Assembly (NCBI GenBank): GCA_016183425.1
Contig: JACPEP010000008.1
Coordinates: forward strand, 108,957-172,956
Source: Chloroflexota bacterium
GTDB lineage: Bacteria > Chloroflexota > Dehalococcoidia > JACPEP01
DNA length: 64,000 nucleotides
Direction of reading: 5' to 3'
The notes under the pieces were generated by a model that did not search any database, was not told the origin of the DNA, and was given only the letters and a program-made list of their open reading frames with translations. The position numbers were made by a program, and so were the translations under genes. Below, one piece after another: positions 25,194 to 34,017 of the stretch (position 1 is the first letter of the stretch; every line of letters begins with the position of its first letter).

Positions 25194-27512
25194 ATGGTCA
25201 CTATCACCAAGCCGGCGGAAAAAATCGAGTTGGACGTAGTGGGCAAACCCGTTCCCCGGGTGGACGCCCGAGAGAAGGTTCAGGGGAAGACCGTCTTCGG
25301 CTACGATCTTAAGTTCCCCCACATGCTCCACGGCAAGGTTCTACGCAGCCAGTATGCCCACGCCCACATCGTAAGTATCGACGTCAGCCGAGCCAAAGCC
25401 CTTCCCGGGGTCAAGGCGGTGGTGACGGGCAAAGACATCCCGGCCATTCACGGCCCCCAGGTGCGCGACCAGCCCTTTATGCCCATTGACAAGGTGCGCT
25501 ATCGGGGAGAGGGGGTGGCCGCCGTGGCGGCGGTGACGGAGGAAATCGCTGAGGCCGCCCTGGCCCTCATCGACGTGGAGTACGAGGAACTGCCGTCAGT
25601 CTTCGACGCCGTGGAGGCCATGAAACCCAATGCGCCTCAGGTTCACCCCGGCCAGGAGAAATATCACCGAGAGGGAGCGGTGAACACCCCCATCCCCGGC
25701 ACCAACTGCTGCTACCACTTCAAGCTGCGCCGGGGGGATGTGGAGGCGGGCTTCGCCCAGGCAGACTACGTCTTCGAAGACACCTTCACCACCCAGATGG
25801 TGCAGCACTGCGCCATGGAACCCCACGCCTCCATCGCCCAGGTAGACGGTGCAGGCAAGGTAACTATCTGGACACACAACGATTCTCCCTATCGCTGCCG
25901 CCAGTCCCTATCCGAGGCCCTGGGGATGCCCATGAGCAAGATACGGGTCATCGCCCCCTATCAGGGGGGTGGCTTTGGGGGCAAGGGAGGGCTCAACACC
26001 GAGTCCTACGCCGTCGCTCTGGCCCTCAGGACCAAAAACATCCCAGTGAGGGTCGCCTTCAGCCGAGAGGAGGTCTTCACCTCCGCCCTGGTGCGGCACC
26101 CCTCGGTGGTGCACATCAAGAGTGGCATCAAGAAGGACGGCTCCCTGGTGGCCCGCAAGGTGACCATCTACTGGAACACCGGGGCCTACGCCGAGAAGGG
26201 GCCTACTGTTTGCCGTCAGGCCAGCTACCCGTCCGCCGGCCCCTACGACATCCCCAACGTGTGGATAGACGGCTACTGTGTGTACACCAACAGCACCATC
26301 GCTGGCGCCTTTCGGGGCTACGGCGCTCCCCAGGTATGTTGGGCCTACGAGTCCCACACCGACATCATTAGTCGTAAGATGGAGTGGGACCCCCTATGGT
26401 TCCGCCTCAGAAACGCCTTCCAGAAGGGAAGCCTATCGGCCACCGGCGAGACGCTCACCAGCATCGCCCTTAAAGAGACCATCCAGCGGGCGGCGGAGGC
26501 CGTGGGCTGGGGGCGGGGCCGAGCCCCCAACCGGGGGCGGGGCATCGCCTGTATGCACCGCAACACCAATAGCCCCTCCAGCTCCAACGCCTTTATCAAG
26601 ATAAACGAGGACGGCACCGTGGATGTTCTCACCAGCACCCTGGAGATCGGCCAGGGGGCCTACACCGTTCTATCCCAGATGGTGGCCGAGACGCTGGGCG
26701 TGCCCATAGAAAACGTGGTCATGGTCACCCCCGATAGCGACATCACCCCCTACGACATGTCCACCACCGCCAGCCGCTCCACCTTCCACATGGGCAACGC
26801 CGTGCTCCAGGCGGCCGCCGATGCCAAGGGTCAGCTCCTGGAGCTAGCGTCCCGCGCCCTCAAAGTGCCTATGGCCCGACTGAAGATGCAGGACGGACGC
26901 ATTTTCGTCTCCGACGAACCGGATAAAGGTATGACTATCCCTCAGGTTATTGTCAGCCGCTACGGCAGCCGGGGGGGGAACATCATCGGGAAGGGCCAAT
27001 ACTTCCCTGAAGACATCACCAGCCTGGACCGGGAGACGGGCCAGGGGGCCAAGCCCACCTCCTTCTGGATGTACGCCACCCAGGCGGCGGAGGTGGAGGT
27101 AGACCCGGAGACGGGACGCGTCCACGTGCTCAAGCTGGTGGCCGCCCATGACCTGGGGAAGACCATCAACCCCGTCACCTCCGTGCAGCAGATAGAGGGG
27201 GGCATCATCACCGGCCTGGGCTCCACCCTCTTCGAGGAGCTGCTTTTTGACGGCGCGGGTGTCACCCTCAACCCCGACTTTGCCAACTACAAGATCCCCA
27301 CCGCCATGGACGTTCCCCCCATCCAACCCATTCTGGTGGAGGACGCCCCTCACCCCGACGGCCCCTTCGGGGCCAAAGGGTTGGGGGAGCCCGTGCTGGC
27401 CCCCACCGCCGCCGCCATCGCCAACGCCATCTTCGACGCCGTGGGGGTGCGCATCAAAGACCTGCCCATCAGCGCCGAGAAGGTGCGCCGCGCCCTCAAA
27501 GCCGCCCCCTGA
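25194..27512 (+). CDS. Xanthine dehydrogenase-family molybdopterin-binding (large) subunit
   Basis: GKPVPRVDAREKVQGKTVFGYDLKFPHMLHGKVLRSQYAHA, YQGGGFGGKGGLNTE, AGAFRGYGAPQ, GPFGAKGLGEPVLAPTAAAIANAI. Confidence 0.92.
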   Translation: MVTITKPAEKIELDVVGKPVPRVDAREKVQGKTVFGYDLKFPHMLHGKVLRSQYAHAHIVSIDVSRAKALPGVKAVVTGKDIPAIHGPQVRDQPFMPIDKVRYRGEGVAAVAAVTEEIAEAALALIDVEYEELPSVFDAVEAMKPNAPQVHPGQEKYHREGAVNTPIPGTNCCYHFKLRRGDVEAGFAQADYVFEDTFTTQMVQHCAMEPHASIAQVDGAGKVTIWTHNDSPYRCRQSLSEALGMPMSKIRVIAPYQGGGFGGKGGLNTESYAVALALRTKNIPVRVAFSREEVFTSALVRHPSVVHIKSGIKKDGSLVARKVTIYWNTGAYAEKGPTVCRQASYPSAGPYDIPNVWIDGYCVYTNSTIAGAFRGYGAPQVCWAYESHTDIISRKMEWDPLWFRLRNAFQKGSLSATGETLTSIALKETIQRAAEAVGWGRGRAPNRGRGIACMHRNTNSPSSSNAFIKINEDGTVDVLTSTLEIGQGAYTVLSQMVAETLGVPIENVVMVTPDSDITPYDMSTTASRSTFHMGNAVLQAAADAKGQLLELASRALKVPMARLKMQDGRIFVSDEPDKGMTIPQVIVSRYGSRGGNIIGKGQYFPEDITSLDRETGQGAKPTSFWMYATQAAEVEVDPETGRVHVLKLVAAHDLGKTINPVTSVQQIEGGIITGLGSTLFEELLFDGAGVTLNPDFANYKIPTAMDVPPIQPILVEDAPHPDGPFGAKGLGEPVLAPTAAAIANAIFDAVGVRIKDLPISAEKVRRALKAAP

Positions 27513-27558
27513 GGAAAGGCGCACTGCCGAGGGGCCTCTTCGGGCGCTGAAGACAGAG

Positions 27559-27601
27559 ATTGGCAAACGCGCCGCCGGTTCGAGTCCGGCCCGGGGAGCC
27601 A
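27559..27601 (+). other. tRNA-derived fragment: T-arm, 3' acceptor strand and CCA, with a Leu-type D-arm-like stretch
   Basis: GCCGG-TTCGAGT-CCGGC T-stem/loop (27574-27590), then CCGGGGA-G-CCA. ATTGGCAAACGCG just upstream resembles a tRNA-Leu D-arm. No matching 5' acceptor strand (TCCCCGG) nearby. Confidence 0.65.
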
Positions 27602-27703
27602 GGCTAACGGCGGAGAACGTGACTTTACAATCACAGTGCTGCTGACCAACACTCACAACGTTGCCCAGTTTTGTCCCACTGATGTATCATAGGGCAGATA
27701 TGT

Positions 27704-28801
27704 GTGATGGATAATTGCCGAATTTGCCAAGACTCGATGCCTCAATACCAGACTTTTTGCTCTCGTTGTGGTGCTCGTCAGACCTCCGTTCCTGCTTTAG
27801 GTAGTGCCAGAGGGAATTTTCTCACACGCTTGAAAGACTATTTCAGGGAAGTTTTTCGTAGTGATACAGAAAAACGGTTTGACGCTGCCTGTGAACTCGC
27901 ACGCTATGGTTTTGATGCAGCAATCCCTAGCCTTGAAGAGATTATTAGTCTGGAACCACAAAATCCTAGATTCAGGGGTATACTCGCAGTATTCTACGCA
28001 GGGGCAGGCGATGAACGGTTATCTCATCCCATGGGGTTTCCCGGGGGACCAGTAGAAGAGCTTAGACCAAAGTATTCATTTTTTAGTGGGGAAATTAGAC
28101 CTAACAAAAAAGCTGAGGAAATCTTGTCTTGCGTTACTGAAGTCAGACAATCTCAAGGAAAGCAATTCCATCAATATGGTTATGAAGAGCTAGATAAGGC
28201 ACTCAATGGGTCGCTGGCAATGTTTGACAAGTCTCTCGATATGAACCCTAATGACCCACATGGATATTCTGGGCGAGCTAGTGCTTACGAACAAGTGGCT
28301 GAAGGTATACTCATGGCATACGGGATATTTCCTGTCCGTTTCTGGACACGTTCAGACAATGAATCTGAATGGGAACTGGTTAAGTACGGTAACGCACAGC
28401 TTGGAATGTGTATAAAGCGACTAATGCCTAACCTTGAATTCCTTACAGAAATCATATGGCTCTACGAGCAAGCAGAGGAAGAGTATAAGAAGGCATTAAG
28501 GCTAGACCCTACAGATACACGGGCTTGTGTAAAATTGTCGCATGTGTTGCGTCAACTAGGCAAGAACAATGAAGCCACAGATTATGTTGACAAGGTACTT
28601 GCCATTCTAAATAAGGCAATCCTAGCAGACAATGAAGATAAGCAAAGCTACTCTGAAAGGGCAGAGATTTTTCAGGAGTTGGGTAAAGTAGAACTGGCAA
28701 TCGCAGACCTTGAACGATTGCTCACTCTTTCCACACGTCAATTTGAAATAGACAGCACAAGACGGAAAATAGAAGAATTGCGAAAAGGCAAAGTGACGTA
28801 A
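27704..28801 (+). CDS. Zinc-ribbon plus TPR-like repeat protein
   Basis: CRICQDSMPQYQTFCSRCGAR zinc-ribbon pattern; TPR-like segments (AEEEYKKALRLDPTDTRACVKLSHVLRQLG). Confidence 0.7.
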   Translation: MMDNCRICQDSMPQYQTFCSRCGARQTSVPALGSARGNFLTRLKDYFREVFRSDTEKRFDAACELARYGFDAAIPSLEEIISLEPQNPRFRGILAVFYAGAGDERLSHPMGFPGGPVEELRPKYSFFSGEIRPNKKAEEILSCVTEVRQSQGKQFHQYGYEELDKALNGSLAMFDKSLDMNPNDPHGYSGRASAYEQVAEGILMAYGIFPVRFWTRSDNESEWELVKYGNAQLGMCIKRLMPNLEFLTEIIWLYEQAEEEYKKALRLDPTDTRACVKLSHVLRQLGKNNEATDYVDKVLAILNKAILADNEDKQSYSERAEIFQELGKVELAIADLERLLTLSTRQFEIDSTRRKIEELRKGKVT

Positions 28802-28862
28802 ACTGAATGTTATATGCTTTTCTCGGTCTGCGTTCATCATTTTAGTGTTGTAACAGGCTACC

Positions 28863-29507
28863 ATGAATTTCAGATTGTCGCTAATGAAGATGCTTGTCTG
28901 GGCTATTGTCGGGCTCATCATTTTGGGCACGGTAGTCTTTGGTGTGTCAGTAGCGGTGGGTAGTGAGGATGCACGCTATATTGCGACCACGATTACTGCC
29001 ATAATGGCCACTGTACTGGCAGGTGCTAGCCTTTTCGTTGCGATTTTTCAAATCCAGGCACATGTTAGACCCTTCGTCACAGTAGCCAGAATACAAGAAG
29101 TTGCATCTCTTGGCCCATCGGGTGAAGCAGCGACTATACCCTATGAGCTAGACGCGTGTTATATCGAAGTACAGAATACAGGTTCAGTTCCCGCTGAAGA
29201 AATCAAACTACATATTTCTTTGCTTGCCCTTGCAAGCAAAGAAATTACAACAGAAGTCCGCACAGAGTTGCCGTTTTTGCCACCTAATGGGCAAGAAACA
29301 GTGGAGTTTCCCAATATACCACGCGAAATACAAACGAATATATGTGCCGGACAGATGAAAATTGAGGTAGCCATAAACTACAAAGGCTTGGGCAAGAGGC
29401 ACGATACGGAGCAGTCGTTCAATATAGAGCGAGCCGAAGTACGACAAGTAGTCGGGGCACGTAGCACCTTCGTATTCAAACACACGAATCCTTCACGTTT
29501 GAGGTAG
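28863..29507 (+). CDS. Small membrane-anchored hypothetical protein
   Basis: Two N-terminal TM helices (LVWAIVGLIILGTVVFGVSVAVG; TTITAIMATVLAGASLFVAIFQIQ) then a soluble domain; same AT-rich style as 27704-28801. Confidence 0.6.
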   Translation: MNFRLSLMKMLVWAIVGLIILGTVVFGVSVAVGSEDARYIATTITAIMATVLAGASLFVAIFQIQAHVRPFVTVARIQEVASLGPSGEAATIPYELDACYIEVQNTGSVPAEEIKLHISLLALASKEITTEVRTELPFLPPNGQETVEFPNIPREIQTNICAGQMKIEVAINYKGLGKRHDTEQSFNIERAEVRQVVGARSTFVFKHTNPSRLR

Positions 29508-29750
29508 GTTATTCTCCTTAGAGGATTGCTTGCAGGATTAGGCACGCTGGCAAGCGAGCACCACATGGTTTTTCAAACCTTTGGCGAGTCTCAGCTTAAG
29601 CCTGTCCCACAGCAGGGTTCGCTGCGCCGTTAGCCGGCAGCATACTGTCTATTAGTCCCTTAGTCGTAGGGTTGGGTGAAGTGAAACGAAACCCACCACA
29701 AAGATTCCTTCATCCCTTCCTCCACCAGCCCACTGGGCGCCGAGAAAATA

Positions 29751-29779
29751 TGGACAGGCCCGTGGTCCTCTGAGATAAT
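29751..29779 (+). promoter_or_regulatory. Promoter in repeat unit 1
   Basis: TGGACA - 17 nt - GATAAT; -10 overlaps the TTAGGATATCCTAA palindrome region. Confidence 0.55.
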
Positions 29780-29867
29780 TAGGATATCCTAAATCCAACA
29801 TCCTAATTCTTACAATAAAGATTCCTTCATCCTTTCCTCCACCAGCCCGCTGGGCACCGGCAAAATA

Positions 29868-29896
29868 TTGACAGACCCGTGGTCCTCTGAGACAAT
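29868..29896 (+). promoter_or_regulatory. Promoter in repeat unit 2
   Basis: TTGACA - 17 nt - GACAAT; followed by AATTAGGATGT-N10-ACATCCTAATT at 29894-29925. Confidence 0.5.
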
Positions 29897-29948
29897 TAGG
29901 ATGTCCTAAATCCAACATCCTAATTCTTACAAAGGGGGGTAAAGAAGC

Positions 29949-30236
29949 ATGGCAGAGAAAAAGCTAATAATAGATGTGGTGCTGCGTTCAAAGCGCCAGA
30001 TTACCCTCCCTAAAGAGGTCTGTGAACGGCTAAGAATCGGGCCGGGCGATATGTTGGAACTGACCCTAGAAGACTCTACCCTGGTGGCGAGGCCTAAGAA
30101 GGTGGCTGCTTTGGAGGCGTTGCGGGAGATCCGCGAGGCTTTCAAGCATTCGGGGATTACCGAAGGGGAACTTCAGGATGCCGGCAGCCGAGGGAGGCAA
30201 GAAGTCATCAGGAAGCGTTATGCGGCCAAGTCCTAA
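29949..30236 (+). CDS. AbrB/MazE (SpoVT)-type antitoxin
   Basis: VLRSKRQITLPKEVCERLRIGPGDMLELTLEDSTLVARP swapped-hairpin motif; adjacent PIN gene. Confidence 0.88.
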   Translation: MAEKKLIIDVVLRSKRQITLPKEVCERLRIGPGDMLELTLEDSTLVARPKKVAALEALREIREAFKHSGITEGELQDAGSRGRQEVIRKRYAAKS

Positions 30237-30717
30237 ACTGCGTGTCTTCCTGGATAGCAACGTCATACTCTCAGGGCTGCACTCCTCCGCAGGGGCGCCA
30301 GGCATCATACTGGAGCGTTTTATCGAAGGTGAGTTGATGGTGGTTATATCGCAGCAGGTGCTGGAGGAGGTGGTGCGTACCATCAATGAGAAACTTCCGG
30401 GAGCTCTTCCAACGTTGAAGAGGCTATTGGTGAGCATCATCCCAGAAATCGTGAAGGACCCCTCTCCCCAAGAGGTCACCCCATGGGCCGAGATTATCCA
30501 TCCTGATGACGCTGGCATCTTGACCGCGGCAGTAGCTGCCCAACCCGATTACCTAATCACTGGAGATAAGCACTTTTTTGAGAATCCGAGCATCGCGGGG
30601 AAGTCAGGGCTACACATCGTTACACCGGCTCAGTTCCTAGAGTGTCTCAAGAGCACTGAGCTACCTAATAGGTCTGTCCCCGCCAGAGGCGGGGAGAAAG
30701 GAGCCTCTCTTGACTGA
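30220..30717 (+). CDS. PIN-domain toxin (putative RNase)
   Basis: RVFLDSNVILSGL, then HPDDAGILTAAVAAQPDYLITGDKHFF. ATG at 30220 overlaps the antitoxin stop. Confidence 0.88.
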   Translation: MRPSPKLRVFLDSNVILSGLHSSAGAPGIILERFIEGELMVVISQQVLEEVVRTINEKLPGALPTLKRLLVSIIPEIVKDPSPQEVTPWAEIIHPDDAGILTAAVAAQPDYLITGDKHFFENPSIAGKSGLHIVTPAQFLECLKSTELPNRSVPARGGEKGASLD

Positions 30718-30875
30718 GGAGCTAATGGAGCTTAAGCAGAAGATGGCCCTGGCCTGCCGCGTCATCGCCACTCCCGCCTCATGGTGATTGATTTCGAGGA
30801 CTCTAAAAAGTTCGCATCGAGATGACCGAGGAAATCATCATCATGCGCAATGTGAATGTGGGGGAGCATTATTAA
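30710..30875 (+). pseudogene. Decayed gene fragment, possibly class II aldolase-like N-terminus
   Basis: TTG-start frame LTEELMELKQKMALACRVIATPASW-stop with good RBS. Downstream frames still read MVIDFEDSKK and VRIEMTEEIIIMRNVNVGEHY-stop. Confidence 0.45.
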
Positions 30876-31022
30876 GGTGTTGAAAAGACCGTGATTTATG
30901 GGAAAGCCCGTTAGCCAGCATGGCGAAAATCGGCCCGCCAGGGGGGAAGAACCGTTATGAGGCAGAACTTCCCCCAGCCACGCTGGAACCTACTATTCCT
31001 CCAGACCGAGCTACGGCCATGT

Positions 31023-32087
31023 CTACGGGCGCACATCCACCACAATAAAGCGCAGCGGGGTCGTGCCCTCATTGCTCTCGATGTGTTTCACATTCATCGG
31101 GATAATAGAGACTTTACCCGCTTCCGTGCTAATCACGCTATCGCCTACCAGCATGGTAAGCGTTCCTTCTTCCACATATACGAAATTAGGCCCCACCGTA
31201 ACGCTTTCCAGCGTCCGGACGCCTGGGGAAAGGGTAAATTCCCGCAAAAGTAGCCTGTAATTCAACCCTGCGGTGACCTCTACTGGCGCATCAGAGATTA
31301 AGATCTGTCGCCCCCGGTGAACGGCACCCGGCGGGTCGTCAGCAGCACGGAGGTCAAAAGCGACAATTCGACTTTGGGGGAGATGGCGATGGGTATGTTC
31401 TTGCCTCGCCGGCACTAAAACTCCCTCGCCGCGGGAAAGCACCCTCTTTCCATCGACGGTTGAAAGCTCGCTAGCGCCCTGAGCCACAAAGAACATCCAA
31501 TTGAAGCCGTGATCCTGAGGGCCATCAATTACCTCTTCGGTATCCGCCGTTATCTCCCCCACCTTCCATTTCCAGCCCATTGCGGGGGGAGTTCCCACGC
31601 TCAAATCCAGCACCGGGGAAGGAGTCTGAATACTCACCGCCTTTGAGACCGCACTTCCAGGCACTGTGCCGGCCCAGCTAATCCAGGCCCATACAAGAGA
31701 TGAAGGGTCGGAGGACTGGGCGGCGCCGGCATCAAAGATGTAGACGAAGGGGCCCTGCCGGCTCCCCGCCTTCACCCCAGGGTTGACCCAACTCACGTCA
31801 CTGCCATCGAACTTCCCGGCATTGAAGCCGCGACCAGAACCGGCCCAAGAGTCCACGTACTTGGCTCCCTTGGGGGCCCGGACCTTGACGTTTAAAAGGT
31901 CAGCATCAAAGTGCCCCTCATTCTTTATCCAGACAATTGCAGTATAGACGCTCCCCTCCTGCTGGACGCTCAGGTCCACCTTTACGGGTGGCCAAGGCCC
32001 TTCGTGGGATGCCAGCGAAACACCCCCGTAGGTCGTTATTAAAGCCACGACCATCCCAAGGACTACCACAAGCCAAGCCTTCTTCAT
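31023..32087 (-). CDS. Secreted cupin-domain protein with N-terminal DUF11-like region
   Basis: Signal peptide MKKAWLVVVLGMVVALITTYGGVSLASHE; VDLSVQQEGSVYTAIVWIKNEGHFDADLLNVKVRAP; two cupin-like segments (GEGVLVPARQEHTHRHLPQ; FVYVEEGTLTMLVGDSVISTEAGKVSIIPMNVKH). Confidence 0.75.
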   Translation of the reverse strand: MKKAWLVVVLGMVVALITTYGGVSLASHEGPWPPVKVDLSVQQEGSVYTAIVWIKNEGHFDADLLNVKVRAPKGAKYVDSWAGSGRGFNAGKFDGSDVSWVNPGVKAGSRQGPFVYIFDAGAAQSSDPSSLVWAWISWAGTVPGSAVSKAVSIQTPSPVLDLSVGTPPAMGWKWKVGEITADTEEVIDGPQDHGFNWMFFVAQGASELSTVDGKRVLSRGEGVLVPARQEHTHRHLPQSRIVAFDLRAADDPPGAVHRGRQILISDAPVEVTAGLNYRLLLREFTLSPGVRTLESVTVGPNFVYVEEGTLTMLVGDSVISTEAGKVSIIPMNVKHIESNEGTTPLRFIVVDVRP

Positions 32088-32203
32088 GGATTACCTCCTT
32101 TAAGAATAACATTCCTTTCCCTCGGCGAGCCCGACCGCAAGGGTGAGTCAAGAACTACCTCTTACTCCAAAACAGTTATTTAATCACAAAATACTACCAC
32201 GTT

Positions 32204-32231
32204 AGTATAATCACAAAACTAGGGAAGTCAA
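32204..32231 (-). promoter_or_regulatory. Putative promoter for the secreted cupin gene
   Basis: Minus strand TTGACT - 16 nt - TATACT, with an 11-bp direct repeat TAATCACAAAA at 32181-32191 and 32208-32218. Confidence 0.5.
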
Positions 32232-32388
32232 CATGCTTTCATACATAGATATATCCTTGATATATCCTTACTGCAAGGCTTAGCATCCCGGGAAAAGGTC
32301 GGCGGATAACTTCGGGGGAGCTAAACTAAAGGGTAAAAAGAGGGCAACCTACCACCACTCCTCATCAGCGGGCACGAAACAGAAGAGG

Positions 32389-32426
32389 GGAGCGGCGTAG
32401 CCTGCTGGAGCAGGCTACGCCGCTCC
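32389..32426. terminator. Perfect 18-bp inverted repeat just 3' of the cytochrome relic
   Basis: GGAGCGGCGTAGCCTGCT-GG-AGCAGGCTACGCCGCTCC. Confidence 0.65.
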
Positions 32427-32433
32427 TGTATTG

Positions 32434-32834
32434 TCACTTACGCTCTGGCTCCCTCGGATACGGCGGCTTGTAGGGATTGGAGATATTGTGCATTTTGTCG
32501 GGCGAAAAATCCTTGCCGGCTCCGTGGCAGACGGTGCAGGTTTCTACCTTATCGGCACTCCAGGGGTCCGCCGGGTTGGGGTAGACGGTCATTACCTTGG
32601 CATGACCGTTGGCGATACCGTATCTTTGAGCGTTACGGTGACTTCCGCCTGCTCGCCTTTCACTAAGTAAGTCCCGTTAGATGGTTTGGATAGACTAACG
32701 GTCACATTCAGCGGCCCTTGTCCCTCTAACCGGGAGGAACCGTATGCCATAATTAGTACTGTTATCAGTGCTAGACCCATAACACCCAAGGAAACCTGGA
32801 GCAATCTTCTAATTCTCATATGTATTCCTCTCAA
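32434..32834 (-). pseudogene. Internally deleted or frameshifted c-type cytochrome gene
   Basis: Frame 1: leader MRIRRLLQVSLGVMGLALITVLIMAYGSS...VTLKDTVSPTVMPR-stop. Shifted frame: GIANGHAKVMTVYPNPADPWSADKVETCTVCHGAGKDFSPDKMHNISNPYKPPYPREPERK-stop, containing CXXCH. Confidence 0.75.
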
Positions 32835-33213
32835 CGTGCCTGGTCTTAGCCTTATGTGGATTATGGTGGCGGAAGGGTACTTTGTCTATATATCGTTCGT
32901 CACATTTTATACTGCACACAAACAATCTATGTCCTTCGGCTCAGCGATACGCCATCATAGATTTGGTGCATCAAGCTCAATTGTTCCCTCTTTACGTTTT
33001 CCTGTCAGTATCCGCATCGGCGTCCTATCTGCGCCTGCCTTTGTAAAAGCGTTGTCTTTTTGCCTCCTTCTGTGCTAAACTGAAACGATGGCATCGAAGG
33101 GAAGGAATAGTACTGCGGTCAAGGAAGGCAAAGGCCGCTGAGCGGGTGTCATATTTCTCAGTGCTTACAAATGTGGGGGGTAGGTTCGCTTTGAGAAGGA
33201 GGAATAACCGAGT

Positions 33214-34017
33214 TTGGCGAGCGTGATCGTGATGAAAGCTCTACTGGAAGCGGGGGTGCACTTCGGTCACCAGACGCGAAGGTGGCATCCGCGAATGAAG
33301 AAGTATATTTTTACCCAACGTAACGGTATCCACATCATAGATCTCCAGCAGACAGTAATTAAACTAGAAGAGGCCTACGCTTTTATCCGGGACCTGGTAG
33401 CCAAAGGTCAAGATGTTCTCTTCGTAGGCACCAAGAAGCAAGCCCAAGAGGCCATTGAACAAGAAGCACAGCGATGCCACATGCCCTATGTCAATCTACG
33501 TTGGCTGGGGGGTACCTTGACCAACTTCATGACCATCCAATCTCGCATCGACTATCTGGTTCGCCTGGAGGATAGTCGGGTTAAAGGAGAGTTTGACAAC
33601 CTTCCCAAAAAGGAGGTGGCGAAGCTGGACGAGGAAATAGCCCGCCTTAACCGGAGGGTGGCGGGCCTGAAAGAAATGACCCGCTTGCCCGGGGCCCTTT
33701 TCGTTGTCGATCCCCACGAGGAAAAGATCTCCGTAATGGAGGCACGTCGGTTAGGCCTCCCTGTCTTGGCCATAGTGGACACCAACTGCGACCCAGACCT
33801 GGTGGACTATCCCATACCAGCTAACGACGATGCCATTCGGGCAGTCAGGCTCTTATGCTCCAAGATAGCGGATGCCGTTCTAGAGGGAGCGGCAGATCGG
33901 GGGTGGGTAGGAGAGGGAGAGGAGAAGCCTATCCTGGAGGAGGGAGCCATTTTTGAGCCCACAGAGTTCGTAACCTTTTCTGGAGACGAGCCCGGCAACG
34001 AAGGGGGAACGGGGTAG
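33214..34017 (+). CDS. rpsB: 30S ribosomal protein S2
   Basis: [62 protein letters not shown] start after gaaggagg. Confidence 0.98.
   Translation: MASVIVMKALLEAGVHFGHQTRRWHPRMKKYIFTQRNGIHIIDLQQTVIKLEEAYAFIRDLVAKGQDVLFVGTKKQAQEAIEQEAQRCHMPYVNLRWLGGTLTNFMTIQSRIDYLVRLEDSRVKGEFDNLPKKEVAKLDEEIARLNRRVAGLKEMTRLPGALFVVDPHEEKISVMEARRLGLPVLAIVDTNCDPDLVDYPIPANDDAIRAVRLLCSKIADAVLEGAADRGWVGEGEEKPILEEGAIFEPTEFVTFSGDEPGNEGGTG

Larger units (their letters stand above)
29701..29934 (+). repeat. Two tandem direct repeats of 117 bp, each with a promoter and operator palindrome
   Basis: Units 29701-29817 and 29818-29934, both AAGATTCCTTCATCC..TTCCTCCACCAGCCC..CTGGGC..CCGTGGTCCTCTGAGA.AATTAGGAT.TCCTAAATCCAACATCCTAATTCTTACAA with few differences. 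Confidence 0.95.

Noticed and set aside
27350-27652. Minus-strand ORF with LPGPDSNRRRVCQ
   Set aside because: The PGPDSNRR string is the usual artefact of translating the complement of a tRNA T-arm; used only as support for the tRNA fragment.
28801-29640. Possible integron attC site after the AT-rich islet genes (cgctgcgccgttagccggc)
   Set aside because: GTTAGCC does not fit GTTRRRY, no paired RYYYAAC arm was found, and no integrase is present.
33082-33213. Structured rpsB leader (autoregulatory RNA)
   Set aside because: A leader of about 130 nt exists if the TTGTCT-N18-TAAACT promoter is real, but no specific structure could be supported by eye.
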